Source: Trachythela sp. YZ-2020
Taxonomy: Eukaryota > Cnidaria > Anthozoa > Malacalcyonacea > Clavulariidae
DNA: 64,000 bases
NCBI GenBank assembly: GCA_016169945.1
Contig: JADLSH010000355.1
Location: forward strand, 1,173,501-1,237,500
Direction: 5' to 3'
A program made the position numbers and the translations under genes. The notes below the pieces were generated by a model, which was given only the letters and a program-made list of their open reading frames with translations, was not told where the DNA came from and did not search any database. This document shows, one piece after another, positions 11,819-22,092 of this stretch (position 1 is its first letter; every line of letters begins with the position of its first letter).

Positions 11819-11864
11819 GCTGCACTGACGAGCCGTTGAACGGCGAAACATGCATGTCTGCAGA
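11819..11864 (+). ncRNA. Minimal type I hammerhead ribozyme motif
   Basis: All conserved core positions are present in order: CTGACGA (11825-11831), stem II GCCGT/ACGGC with a TGA loop (11832-11844), then GAAA (11845-11848). A palindromic stem III (ACATGCATGT, 11848-11857) is followed by the cleavage triplet GTC ending at 11858. Stem I pairs CTGCA (11820-11824) with TGCAG (11859-11863). Stem III would have only a 2-nt loop, as in the short-stem hammerheads of Penelope-like elements, which are reported to act best as dimers. The motif sits in a 200-bp stretch flanked by TA microsatellites, with 'tataaata' about 40 bp upstream. Activity is inferred from the fold only. Confidence 0.75.
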
Positions 11865-12431
11865 TTTGACTATATATATATATATATATACTATAATTAC
11901 TATGGATGACCCCTGCACTTATGAAGTTGCTGTGCTTTAATTTATAGTTAACATGTGGGAATAACAAGCAGGCTAGGCAGCACTCGCTAACTTTTAGGTA
12001 TCCCAGTATGTAGTATTAAATTATAATAAATCCCGTCGAGTCGTTGAGGAAAGACGAAACGGCTTGATCAAGGCATCAGACTCTAAGTCTCTAACGTTGG
12101 TAGATTTAGGTAAAACTACTAATTAAAACTTACCAAAATCCAGTAAATTCCTTTCTTCCTTTAAGTTTGCTTGTGATATGAAACGTCGTAGCGATTGAGA
12201 TTTAAATGAGCCAGAGACTGAGAAGGTTTTACGTTTGTATAAACAGCGCGCCCACGGCCACGTTGTATATACTTGTAATTGTAATATGAGTTGTATCAAG
12301 CTTAGTGACACAATGAGTAACAGCAATCATATCATATGACAAGCTCACAAGCTGACAGTTACAACTTACATATCTCATAAAATAATATATGGGAAATAAT
12401 ATAACCTAAACAAAAACGCATGTAAAAAAAC

Positions 12432-12690
12432 GTTGGGGCCCCGCTTTGTGGGGCCTCGCTTTTTACATTTTGGGGCCTCGCATTTTCTGGGAGACTTGTG
12501 CTCTTTTGGGCCCCGCACTGTTTGGGCCCCGCTCTAAAACAGGGAATGAGGGAACAAAAAAAACACGTTTGGGGCCCCGCTTTGTGGGGCCTCGCTTTTT
12601 AAATTTTGGGGCCTCGCATTTTCTGGGAGATTTGGGCTCTTTGGGGCCCCGCGCTGCTTGGGCCCCGCGCTGAAACAGGGAGGTCAAGTC
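12432..12690. repeat. Two direct GC-rich repeats in the hAT right end
   Basis: Two copies of a unit of about 130 bp stand head to tail, each with 'ggggccccgctttgtggggc', 'ttggggcctcgcattttctg' and 'ctgggaga'. Subterminal repeats like these are typical transposase-binding regions of hAT elements. The open frames seen on both strands here follow from base composition. Confidence 0.8.
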
Positions 12691-12919
12691 AAAATTTTTT
12701 TTAGTAAGAGTAAGCGCGGGGCCCCCAAAAGCGCGGGGCCCGTGGCATATGCCGCTTCTGCCATATGGTTAATCCGGCACTGCCTCTATACCCCTTTACC
12801 TTCTCGCGTGTGTCGCATCTTTTCCACAGCGATTTCTTACTTCGAGAAAAACACGTACAATTTTACTATTTTGTGTTGATTTATTGACAAGTTTGCGTGA
12901 ACTGAATGCGCAACCATAT

Positions 12920-15900
12920 TCAGGAATAATTCACACACAAACTGCCAAATTCAAGAAAGCACATCTTTGCTGTGTGAAGTATTAGCGGCACAACAATCTG
13001 ATGGCGACTTTCGACTTTAATATCAGACCATATATCGTTTAGCTGTGGAAAAAGAAAAAAGGGTTAAAGTTTTAAAAAATATTCTAAAAGGTGAATCAGT
13101 TTGTATAAAAATTTCGACCCTTACCGTTTTGTGAAGTGAATTTTCACTTTTTTTTGTGCACAGTGGCTGGTTATTATAACCATCATCTAGTTGTAATGTT
13201 TTGCCTAAATGCAAAGATGGTATCCCAATTGTTAACATGAGGTATTTTTGCCACTGGCATGTTGCAACTCTTGACAAATTGTTGGAGTGTTATTACTTTA
13301 TTTACCTTCATCTCTCACGTGATCATCGCTATTCAGGACCACGGGCAGTGCCAAAGATTTTTCAAAACTTGAATATACCATATTAGGCAACGAAAAGCAC
13401 CGCGTTCCGTCCAACTGAAGAGGACCATTTCTATGTAGGCTTGAAAGACTCCCAGTAGACGACCACTGATTTTCTTTTGCAGTAATCTCGTTTAATAGTA
13501 CAGCAAAATTGTCTGAAACGCTTTCTACACTTGATGGATTGACATCGTTTTCGTTCAATGAAGAAGACAAACTGGTTGAACGACTTTTGTAATCGTTACC
13601 ACTGCAGACTTGTCTCTCGGTTAATTTCCATTTTTTACGATTCCCTTTCCTCTCAGTTTTACTACCAAAAGTACCAGTAGAGCTCACGCAATAATTTATT
13701 GATGCCTTGGAATACCATTTCGTTTTTTTGTACATATGAACTATGTTAGGAAGTGACTGCATCTTTAGCCAACTGTACAAAGATGGACGTTGCAAACCGA
13801 CCTTACCAAAACCGTTTGAATTTTGAGTTAAATTTGGAGATGAGTTTGCGGTACACAATGGTGAACTGCTCACATTATATAACTCCCCTAAACATCCTCC
13901 GCTTTTGCGCACGAACGACGCGGAAGATGCTAATGAGCTTGATTTAGTCTGACCGCTAGACCAGTGGGGGATTACCAAAGCCGAACCTGAAGCCAAGCGT
14001 TTTTCGAATTCGGATATTTCAATGCCTGATTCAGACGAGATATCAGAGTGGTCATCAGATATGATGCTAGTAGTTTTGTGTGAATGTGCATTTTCAGGTT
14101 GTCTGGAGTTGCAGTTCTCTGTTGTGAGCAACGTTTTTAGATGGGATAAACCTCGTTTTAATTGGGCGAGTAGGTTTTCTTCGTTGCCAATATTTGCATT
14201 AATAGATCTGTACATTAAATAGAAATGTAACAAATAAAAATGCGAGTTGTTGATTATTTTTGTTTCTTGTGTTTGCAGTTAAGGTACGTTCACACACAGC
14301 GATTTCGGTCGGGCCGATTTTAGGTTTTGCTGAATGTTAATGACGAATATTTTCAGTTGATGATGTCACCAGATGACGTTTGCCACGTATTTTTCAAATA
14401 TCATTAACGTGCATTTGAAATCGGCCCGACAAATCGCAACGTGTGAACGTACCTTTAGTGTGACACAGTGGTTAGTGCATGTGCCTGCCAATTCACATCT
14501 GCGCCTGGGGTTTGATTCGTGCAACTATGCAGTTGTCTGGAATTGCATGCGCGCAATTTCAGCTCCGTCACATGTGAGTTTGATTCCACCAGACATCGTA
14601 GGTTTTCTTGGGGCATTTCAGTTTCCTCCAGGAGTAACACTGCACCAATAAGAAATGGCATTCACTGGACCTTTAGGGAGAACAGTTTAAAACTGATAGA
14701 ACTATCCAGTTTTGTTGAGATTTGCGCCTGTAGTAACACCGAACATTTGGAACTGATAGAGCTATCACTTGTATATGTAACAGCAAAAAGTTCGCTCACC
14801 TGCAGTCTTGTAATATTTCAATGGCGTATTTCAAAATGTAACCGTAAAGAAACAACCAGATTATGAACTTGACATTACTCCAAGTGAAATATTCGGAAAC
14901 AAACGTCCATATAGCTGTATCATATCTAGAATTCGGTCGATCATTTTTCATAATATGACCACTCATACCACCTCCTGCTTAAATATAACATTCAACAAGA
15001 GTTAGAAAAAGTAGTGATATTTTGAAATAGCCAGAATTTCTTGGAAGAAAGTTTGAAACATTCGTTGAAGGAAATTCATTTCGACAGACGTTCGCTCCTG
15101 TAGCAATACTCACGTTCGCCTTGACTATAGTTTGCGCAGTTAGCTTAACGTTTTCGAAAGGATGAAAAGCCTTGTCGGATAGTTATTTATTAATCGTAAT
15201 TTTTGCACACTTACTATGGTTTTCAACTATTCGTTTTTTTGCCATAACTTCATTTTGCTTTGAACACTGAAACACATCCAGAAAATAGAGATGGCCTTTG
15301 ACGTTGAAGGAAAAGAAAAAACACATACAACATGAGTGAGAAACTGAACTGAACTTGAACGAGTTCTATTTAAGACATTTAGCAGTGGGCTAATCATTTC
15401 AGATCAAATCAATTGGTTGATTATCTCAGTGAGCGTTACAGGACAGCAGCCAGCAGCAGCAAGGAACAGCAGATGGTGCCGGTAAACTTAAATATGTTGA
15501 CAATTATAGGAGCAAGTAAATTAAACTACATCTCTCAATTCAATATATATACCACCAAATCCAAGACTATTGCATATAAAAATAGTTTACATCATGACTT
15601 CCTCACTCTGACGACCACCATCTGTTGTACGATAGTGCTTAGTGAAACCTACCTACATGCATTTTAAGTAAAATAGTAAATGTCAGGGACAATAAAATAG
15701 GTTTCAAAATATAGGTTTAATACAAACACAGAAACACTCACAAGTCTCATAGCGCTTTTTATGCAAATTCACTTCTGAAATTGCGCTATCTGCGTCTTTC
15801 GTGTTACAATAAACTACCATTTTTGACTTTGCAGGCCCAAACCTTCTGCGTCCATTTTCCTGTAGTACCATCTTTAATTCTTCAACAGAAAAATTATCAT

Positions 15901-16015
15901 CAAATGCGTTACCAGATAACGGAACCACCGAAACACGTGCTTGCTCATGCGCAACAATACGCGCAAAATATTCTAATATAATAATAATCACAACGCAAAA
16001 CAAAATTTCTCCCAT
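12920..16015 (-). CDS. Unrecognised membrane protein, serine-rich, 7-exon model
   Basis: Minus-strand exons 16015-15742, 15486-15440, 15266-15215, 14974-14800, 14207-13306, 13204-13125 and 13042-12920 keep GT-AG sites and phase and would give 550 residues. The last four are the firmest; an ATG at 14966 would alone give 423 residues. The N-terminus (MGEILFCVVIIIILEYF) looks like a signal peptide or anchor. Exon 4 carries a hydrophobic stretch VKFIIWLFLYGYIL, followed by a short helical segment (NLLAQLKRGLSHLKTLL). The long exon 5 is serine-rich with SDISSESGIEISEFEKR and LKMQSLPNIVHMYKK. The C-terminus (IWSDIKVESRH to CVNYS) looks folded. I do not recognise the family. Exon 2 is small and CTG-rich and is the weakest call. 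The gene is divergent from TUBE1 and may share its promoter. Confidence 0.6.
14458..14765 (+). repeat. SINE family 1, head plus one tail monomer
   Basis: The head shows 'cacagtggttagtgcatgtg' (A-box-like) and 'ggggtttgattcgtgc' (B-box-like), followed by a tail monomer ('ggagaacagtttaaaactg', 'ctatccagt'). It is antisense to the membrane protein gene and lies in its intron 4. Confidence 0.8.
15613..15648 (-). repeat. Copy 1 of a dispersed core of about 34 bp
   Basis: Read on the minus strand it contains 'tttcactaagcactatcg' and 'cagatggtggtc'. The same core recurs at 29187-29222, 43823-43858 and 61440-61475 with unrelated or diverged flanks. Confidence 0.75.
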
Positions 16016-16303
16016 TTATAACTTTCGAAAATTAACAAAATTTGCGTCAGGATTCTCTCGTATCTCTGTAAGTAACAGTTTAATTCAATTATGTCGCCAT
16101 GGTTACGCTTATGACGTCATAAAGCCGCGAGTAAGGTCCGAAGGATTTCCGAACATATCTTCGACTTCCTCTCGGCTCAATATCGTAAACGGTCGTAGCT
16201 TTGTTTACTTTTGTATTTTACTATTTTCCCTCTTTATTTTAAAAATTCAAATTCGTACAAAAACAAGTTTGGGGCAAATTTTTACCGATTTATAAAGCGA
16301 ACA
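16016..16303. promoter_or_regulatory. Candidate bidirectional promoter with X-box and CRE
   Basis: The 288 bp between the divergent start codons hold GTCGCCATGGTTAC at 16093-16106, which fits the RFX X-box consensus (GTNRCC-AT-RGNAAC class) apart from the last half. A perfect CRE TGACGTCA lies at 16112-16119. RFX factors control ciliary and centriolar genes, and epsilon-tubulin is a centriolar protein. The element is about 200 bp upstream of the TUBE1 ATG. Binding is inferred. Confidence 0.6.
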
Positions 16304-19300
16304 ATGACACAATCCATTGTAGTTCAAGGTAGCTGGTGAAGGAATTGTTTAATCTATTTTGATTTACAAAAAATAATAGTTTTTAATTCCGTTATTTTTA
16401 TTTTTTAAAATTTTAGTTGGACAGTGTGGTAATCAGGTAGATAAGAAAAGTTGTGCTATGTCATTACAAAAGCCTGTTAGTCAAATTTTAGACTCATATA
16501 AATTAAGTTAAACCATATAGAGATTATAAGCTAAATCATATTTATGCCAGTTGCCACCAATTCACATTTTCAGATAACTCACATACCTAGTTACCACTGT
16601 TCTGATAATGTATAAAGCATAGAATGGAACAAAGGTAACCAAGCATTTAAATTATATATGTGAGTGAATTGGTTGACGAGCATGAACATGTGTTAGGGAG
16701 TGGGTCACAAGCACACATATTGTTGGTGTGCTGTCAATTTGTACAATTTCAGGTTAGATAGGCAACCTCGATCAATACCCCTTTTCATAGTTTTATGTAT
16801 GTTAGATAGGGTGTCGTTTCTGGGACCTGGCATTGCGAGAACATGCAAGTATTAACAAGGTACTCAGCATTATATTGCCAGAATTGCATACTATTTTACT
16901 TCCCAGAGATTAATTGGGTTTTAAAAGATTAACAATGTCTGGTCTCTATTTAGACCGGAAGATACGATGAATCTCTGAGTAGCTTTTTTAGAAATGTCGA
17001 CACAAGGTAAGGTATGTTTGCATCATGTCAGCTTATACATTTCATCAAAAATCAGTATTACTATAATTGCTCATTATAAGTATTCAATATTGAAAACACT
17101 CAAATATAAAAAGAAATCATTTTATCAAAAACACTGCTGGATCCACCCCTGCATTTCATTTTATCCACTCACTTCTGCATTAATTAATCAAGGTATGAAG
17201 ATCCTAAAAACATACCTGTTGGAAACGGTAAAGGAAAGATTAAAAGCCTCAAAGCAAGAGTAAGTGGACACTTGTTTTTCATTAACTTATTAACTGGCAG
17301 TACCCTAGTTCTTGTTTGTTTATTTGAAATATCATTAACCTGAACAATATATTTTCATTCTTAGGCCGTGTTGATTGATATGGAGGAAGGCGTCGTCAAT
17401 GAGACGCTAAATGGACCAATGCGAGATATATTTGATTGCAAACAACTTATAACTGACGTGTCGGGATGCGGGAATAACTGGTATGGTTGAACATCCAATT
17501 AGCAGACACTCTATTGAACTTCCCAAACAACATTCCTTTATTAAGTTTGTAAACGTTCTCTGTAAATTTGTAATCTACCCGTCGAAGACTGCAGACTGGC
17601 AGTCGAAAGCTCGTAACTTTAATAAATATTTATAACCAGAGAACGTTTACAAACTTAATATGAATCATCCTGGTTTCGCATTCCTTTACTTTATTTCTGT
17701 GGTAATATAAACATCATTTGATTCTAGGGCAACTGGTCATATGATGTACGGTAGTCAGTACCAAGAAACTATTCTGGAGACGATACGTCATGCGGCAGAG
17801 CTGTGTGATTCCTTACAGTGTTTCTTTTTGCTACATTCTATGGGAGGAGGTAACCACATCAGTTCTACCTAGAGAGATCCAGTAAGGTTAATCAGCTGTA
17901 CCTGCAACGTTTGGTAAAGTCAAACTGGAAGCATTCTTCTCACATGTGACTGAGGTGAAATTATAATCAGAAAACTGCATATTGCAGGAATTGAACCCAG
18001 TCACAGAGATGAACAATAAGATGAACATTTTTTATTCCTATCTCTAGGTACTGGTTCAGGTGTAGGGACCAATGTACTAGGTCTGCTGGAAGAACACTAT
18101 CCAGAAGTGTATCGATTTACTACGGCAGTTTATCCTTCTCACGATGACGATGTGATAACCTCACCATACAACAGGTTAGCCCAACCTCACACAAGGCTTT
18201 TTACCTCTGGTGCCCCAAGCCCCCCCCCCAAAAAAAACAAGTTACTTGTTCAGGTTGGATCAGAGGCTAAGTGCCAGGCTTGCAAGGTTCCAGGCAAGCT
18301 CTGACTTTCATTGACTGAAACCATTTTTTTATACTTTAGTGTTCTTGCTATGCATCAACTGACAGAGAAAGCTGATTGTGTGTTACCCATTGAAAACCAG
18401 GTGAACAGTATATCCATTTACCATGTATTACCCCAGCCCCACACCTTCTCCTGAGCAAGTAAAATCATCTGGCATTAGACAGAGTAAAATAACATAGGAT
18501 GATGTATTATAGCCTACGTCATGACGTAGGCTAGATGTATTACAGCTTACTGGTTTCACAAGATACTTGGGAAGTTAGCCTATTAACACCCAACACTTCC
18601 CATTGACAAGAAAATTGTCTGGCATTAAGGTGGATTTGATAGCTCGCAATAATAAACCAATCATAAAACGGCGTGTGGTGGCAACGGAATGACATTTGTA
18701 AGATTCTTAAAAGATTTTAGAATCTTAATTTATAACCAATTCTTTTCAGGCTCTGATTGACATTACAAACAAAATCCATGATGCCATGCCTCCATCTCGA
18801 CCGGGCAAGAAAGTCTACCCGCCAAAAGAAAGTCAAGTCAAGGAGACCAGTGCAATCACATCAAGTGAAAAAGGAGCAACCAAACCATCACAGGAAAAAC
18901 CTTTTGACCATATGAACAACATCATTGCAAACCTTCTGCTTAACATGACAAGCTCTGCAAGATTCGAGGGGTCTTTGAATGTAGACTTAAATGAAATAAC
19001 AATGAACCTTGTACCGTTCCCAAAACTACACTATCTTGTATCGAGTTTAACACCACTCTACTCTCTGATCGATGTTAACCTCCCGGTTGGAAGACTAGAT
19101 CAAATGTTTACAGATGCCTTTTCCAAAGACTACCAACTTATAAAAGCAAATCCAAAACATAACCTATACTTAGCGTGTGCACTAATTGTCCGAGGCAAAG
19201 CAGAGGTTTCTGACATTAGACGAAACATCGAAAGACTCAAGCCTAGCCTAAAATTTATACACTGGAACCAGGAAGGTTGGAAGACAGGCCTATGTTCCGT

Positions 19301-19565
19301 TGCACCAGTTGGTCAACCATATTCACTACTATCGCTTGCAAATAACACATGTATACAAAATACTTTTAGCAATCTGAAGCAACGTTTTATGAAGTTATAC
19401 CGAAGGAAAGCGCATATTCATCATTATAATAATGTGGACGGTTTCGAACAGTCTATATTTGACGAGAGTTTAGAATCGCTTAATTATCTAATTAACGAAT
19501 ATGAGATGTTGAATAGAACAATTGATCAACCAGTCGAATATCCGGCAAGATTGTCAATTTTATAG
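16304..19565 (+). CDS. TUBE1: Epsilon-tubulin
   Basis: Ten exons splice in phase to 486 residues (human 475): 16304-16328, 16417-16436, 16806-16859, 16954-17006, 17193-17259, 17365-17480, 17728-17849, 18048-18174, 18340-18400 and 18750-19565. The start MTQSIVVQVGQCGNQIGCRFWDL (over exons 1-3) and RYEDPKNIPVGNGKGKIKSL and VLIDMEEGVVNET are epsilon-type. The tubulin GTP-binding signature appears as MGGGTGSG, broken by intron 7. The last exon carries the C-terminal domain with MNNIIANLLLNMTSSARFEG and NIERLKPSLKFI. Epsilon-tubulin works with delta-tubulin in forming centriole triplet microtubules. Intron 6 carries a foldback element, intron 7 a SINE and intron 9 a MITE core. The gene ends 87 bp from the convergent RPLP1 stop. 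Confidence 0.97.
17541..17660. repeat. 120-bp foldback element in TUBE1 intron 6
   Basis: A nearly perfect 22-bp terminal inverted repeat, with 'taagtttgtaaacgttctct' on the left and 'agagaacgtttacaaactta' on the right, encloses a centre with the small hairpin 'gactgcagactggcagtc'. TTAA-like borders are present at both ends. Confidence 0.75.
17855..18015 (-). repeat. SINE family 1 copy, minus orientation
   Basis: The inverted head is recognised by 'ggaagcattcttctcacatg', 'aactgcatattgcagg' and 'cccagtcacagagatgaa'. It begins just after the exon 7 donor of TUBE1. Confidence 0.8.
18620..18700. repeat. Truncated MITE core shared with 53925-53990
   Basis: About 55 bp beginning 'agctcgcaataataaaccaa' and ending 'ggcaacggaatgacatt' are almost identical to the centre of the MITE at 53812-54029. 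Here the long inverted ends are missing. Confidence 0.75.
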
Positions 19566-19567
19566 AA

Positions 19568-19573
19568 AATAAA
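19568..19573 (+). terminator. Polyadenylation signal of TUBE1
   Basis: AATAAA lies 3 bp after the stop codon, and the convergent RPLP1 signal (minus strand, 19612-19617) lies only 39 bp further on. The two transcripts must end next to or inside each other. Confidence 0.65.
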
Positions 19574-19611
19574 TATATAGACAAGACTTCAAACGATTTT
19601 CTTTTTTGATA

Positions 19612-19617
19612 TTTATT
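19612..19617 (-). terminator. Polyadenylation signal of RPLP1
   Basis: AATAAA on the minus strand lies 36 bp beyond the RPLP1 stop. Cleavage 10-30 nt further would fall in the TUBE1 3' UTR. Confidence 0.6.
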
Positions 19618-19652
19618 TATCTTTTCATACAAGATCTTGCTACAATGGTCTT

Positions 19653-21362
19653 CTAATCGAACAGACCTGAAAGAAAAACAAATACACATCAATATATATT
19701 ACCTGTTTTACCTATTCTACCATGCACTGGTTGATGCAGACACTTCTCCTGGGGAGGGAAACAAGCAACATTTTTTCTAGGGTATAAAGTGTCGGTTATA
19801 TTTTTGGGGGTGTATCGACCATAGGCAGATTTTCTGGGGGGGGGCACACCCCCCCAAAAATATTTTGCACCCCCCCAAAAAGTTTTCCCACCCCACCTAG
19901 AGAAATTTGCACCCCCCCAAAAAATTTAAATGCTCATTGGGATAAATGACAGTAGTGTGATTGAAATAAAGATTTTGAACCAAGTAAGACTAAAAACAAG
20001 GATTTTCAACTAAATAAGACCAAAAATCTCAAAATTTTCTGGGGGCATTGCCCCCTTACCCCCATTGCCAACTGTGCCCCCAGACCCCTGCTGCAGCTTG
20101 CTCGGCGGCGCTACGCACCCTGTCGCTCACCTCCCCCCTAATGGTATCGACTTTTTCTGAAGCAAAGGATCATTGGTTTCTAGGGGCAAGTTATGCAGAC
20201 TTATTTCTGGGGAGAATGTGAAAACGTTTTTGGGGGATATGTGCCAACTTTTCTGAGGGTATGTGCGAGGGGTATGGACTTTTTTGAGCGAGAACATTTT
20301 CATGCAGGTTGTTTTTTTTTGGCAGGGGAAGGTTTCTGACTTGTACTAGGAGGTGTATTGAATTTTTCGTTGGGACTGCAAGGACCTTTTTGGGGAGATG
20401 GCTTTTACATACATACATTATTCAGCTCACTCCCCATTGGGGCTTTTCAGTGACCGATTACATCAAGTATCTCACTTACCAATATTATGTACTTAGCCTA
20501 CATTATTTATTTTTACAACAATTGTGATATTACTTTCCTAATCTGTCTATCCTAATCCACCCAGTCAACTTTCCTTGTGGGAGGAAACTGGAGTGCCCAG
20601 AGAAAACCCACAACTTTCGGCAGAGCGTTGACTTACTCTTTTCACATGAGTGTGATGAGTAAAGTCCTCAGCGAGAATCGAACTCAAGACTCAGAGGTGA
20701 AAGGCGTTTGCTCTGATGACTGCACCACCGAAGCCCCCTATGGAAGGTTCCCTTTTAAGCGGGGGTGTTGCTGTGCCGACTTTTCCAGGGGGGGGCACCT
20801 ACCGAATCCCATGTCGTCGTCAGACTCTTCAGATTCCTCCTTCTTTTCTTCTTTCTTCTCCTCCTTCGTCTCCTCAGCAGCGGCTTCACCACCTGCAGCC
20901 ACTCCACCCGCAGCAGGCGCACCTCCACCACCACCACCACCACCTGGGGTCCCGACACTGCAGAGCAGATCTCCGATGTTGCGACCTTCCAGTGCTTTGG
21001 CAAACATACCAGGCCAGAAGGGTTCGACTGTTACACCTGCTGCATTCAGTAATGCTTGGATCTTATCACCCTGGTCAAATAGGATAAGAAAAAATAATAT
21101 GTGTCATTTTCAACATAAATTTCATATGTAGATTGTGGTTAAAGTTTAAATACACTCTAATAAATCGTAAAATCTATATATGATATATTAGTTATATATG
21201 CTATACACTGAAAATACTTTACTACAAAAACTAGTAGGCCCTATTGACCTTAATTCTACTCTACCTAAATTTCATACAGTATATCAAAACTCTCACCGTA
21301 ATAGGTACTTCATCATCATGAAGAATTAAAGCGCTGTAAACGCACGCGAGTTCGGAAGACAT
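19653..21362 (-). CDS. RPLP1: 60S acidic ribosomal protein P1
   Basis: Three minus-strand exons (21362-21297, 21070-20803, 19666-19653) encode 115 residues (human 114). Exon 1 is [20 protein letters not shown], exon 2 holds [21 protein letters not shown] and the Gly/Ala hinge, and the tail [13 protein letters not shown] continues into a 14-nt last exon that supplies LFD and the stop. This tail is the universal P-protein motif that recruits elongation factors, and ribosome toxins, to the stalk. The tiny terminal exon is supported by a polypyrimidine acceptor and exact completion of the motif. Intron 2 (1.1 kb) is filled by G/C-homopolymer repeat and a SINE-like piece. A minus-strand 'gtataaagcttctc' just before the start could be a TATA/TOP-type start region. 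Confidence 0.97.
19795..20420. repeat. Repeat with G/C homopolymer runs in RPLP1 intron 2
   Basis: Runs of 7-9 G or C recur with 'ttttctggggg' and 'cacccccccaaaa', then a segment ending near 20140 and a less regular continuation. It is probably a degraded interspersed element, and I cannot assign a class. Confidence 0.5.
20565..20745 (-). repeat. SINE-like element, minus orientation
   Basis: Shows 'gggaggaaactggagtgccc', 'gagaaaaccca', 'cgagaatcgaactc' (inverted B-box-like) and 'gcaccaccgaagcccc'. The order matches SINE family 1, but the sequence differs strongly, so it is an older or sister family. It lies just downstream of the exon 2 donor of RPLP1. Confidence 0.6.
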
Positions 21363-21607
21363 CTTTTTCTAGTTTGAGAAGCTTTATACTTTTGTTTTAA
21401 ATTCAAAAATAGTGCAGGTTGCTTTCCTTTCAATAGGATTGAAAAGGATTGATTTGCCTTAGCTCCAAAAGGAGAACTCTACACTTTGAACGACAAAAAA
21501 ACGAGAGGAAGGGAACTCGCGCGACGCGGGATTTTCTGCGTTCGAAACACGCGTTTACGTCTCGCGCGGAAATGAGGTATTCCCAGAATTCTATCTACTT
21601 TTCAAGT

Positions 21608-21966
21608 ACAGTCGTTTGCATCTATTAAGGATGAACAGTCGCAGTTTGACATTGTCTGTTGTCACGTGAAACGTTCATGTTTGTCAAAAAGCATTTGAAG
21701 GTTTCAGTAAGCTTAGCCAATCAGCATGAGGCTAGAGATGAGTGATGAGATTAAAATCTGTCAAATACTCTTCACAAACATTAAAACCTTTTAATAGGGC
21801 CTGCAGTAATTGGTAACCGCTGTTGCGGACACCCTGCCATAGCTAATGTTAGTAATGTAAAATTTGTTAATTGTAATGTAAAATATTTGGCGAAGCTAAT
21901 AAATTAAAATTAAATTAAATTAAAACGTCGACCTGCAACTGTTCATCCTTAGATGCAAACGACGGC
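21608..21966. mobile_element. MITE family C, copy 1
   Basis: Inverted ends 'gtcgtttgcatctattaagg' (left) and 'ccttagatgcaaacgac' (right), each followed inward by 'atgaacagt' or its complement, enclose about 355 bp. Copy 2 is at 23516-23750. The interior contains 'gtcacgtgaaacgttcatg' and its loose inverse. Confidence 0.75.
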
Positions 21967-22092
21967 AGTTAAAAGGAATTTTGTAAAAAGATAAGGAAAA
22001 CTTTGAAGCATTAGGAAAGGAATTTTTGTCCACGCGTGATACACGCACACGCGTGGAAAGGTAAAAAAATTAAATTCGTGTTTACTACTCGT

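Larger units (their letters stand above)
7378..12782 (-). mobile_element. Complete hAT-superfamily DNA transposon, decayed
   Basis: The 5.4-kb element begins CAGGGCCGGATTAAC and ends with the inverted GTTAATCCGGCACTG (14 of 15 positions pair). It is flanked by a perfect 8-bp duplication CCTCTATA at 7370-7377 and 12783-12790. An 8-bp target duplication, CAG ends and a ZMYM/TTF-type transposase with a hAT dimerisation domain define the superfamily. Both ends carry GC-rich subterminal repeats rich in 'gcggggccc'. The transposase (10553-7830, minus) is broken by frameshifts. The interior also holds a nested MITE (7520-7662), a foldback (about 10990-11315) and a hammerhead-like motif (11819-11864). 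Confidence 0.95.

Noticed and set aside
12446..12687. Overlapping open frames on both strands rich in glycine, proline and arginine
   Set aside because: They arise from the GC-rich subterminal repeats of the hAT element and have no family similarity.
15413..15490. Possible plus-strand exon with a clean acceptor (tttcag) and donor (gtaaac) reading NQLVDYLSERYRTAASSSKEQQMVP
   Set aside because: No partner exon on the plus strand could be found before TUBE1, and the minus-strand exon model uses part of the same bases. It remains a possible alternative.
17585..17630. Hammerhead-like core in the TUBE1 intron 6 foldback
   Set aside because: The first core segment reads CCGTCGA where CTGANGA is required, so invariant bases are missing.
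20716..21087. Plus-strand histidine- and proline-rich frame
   Set aside because: It is the antisense shadow of the RPLP1 Gly/Ala hinge and acidic tail.
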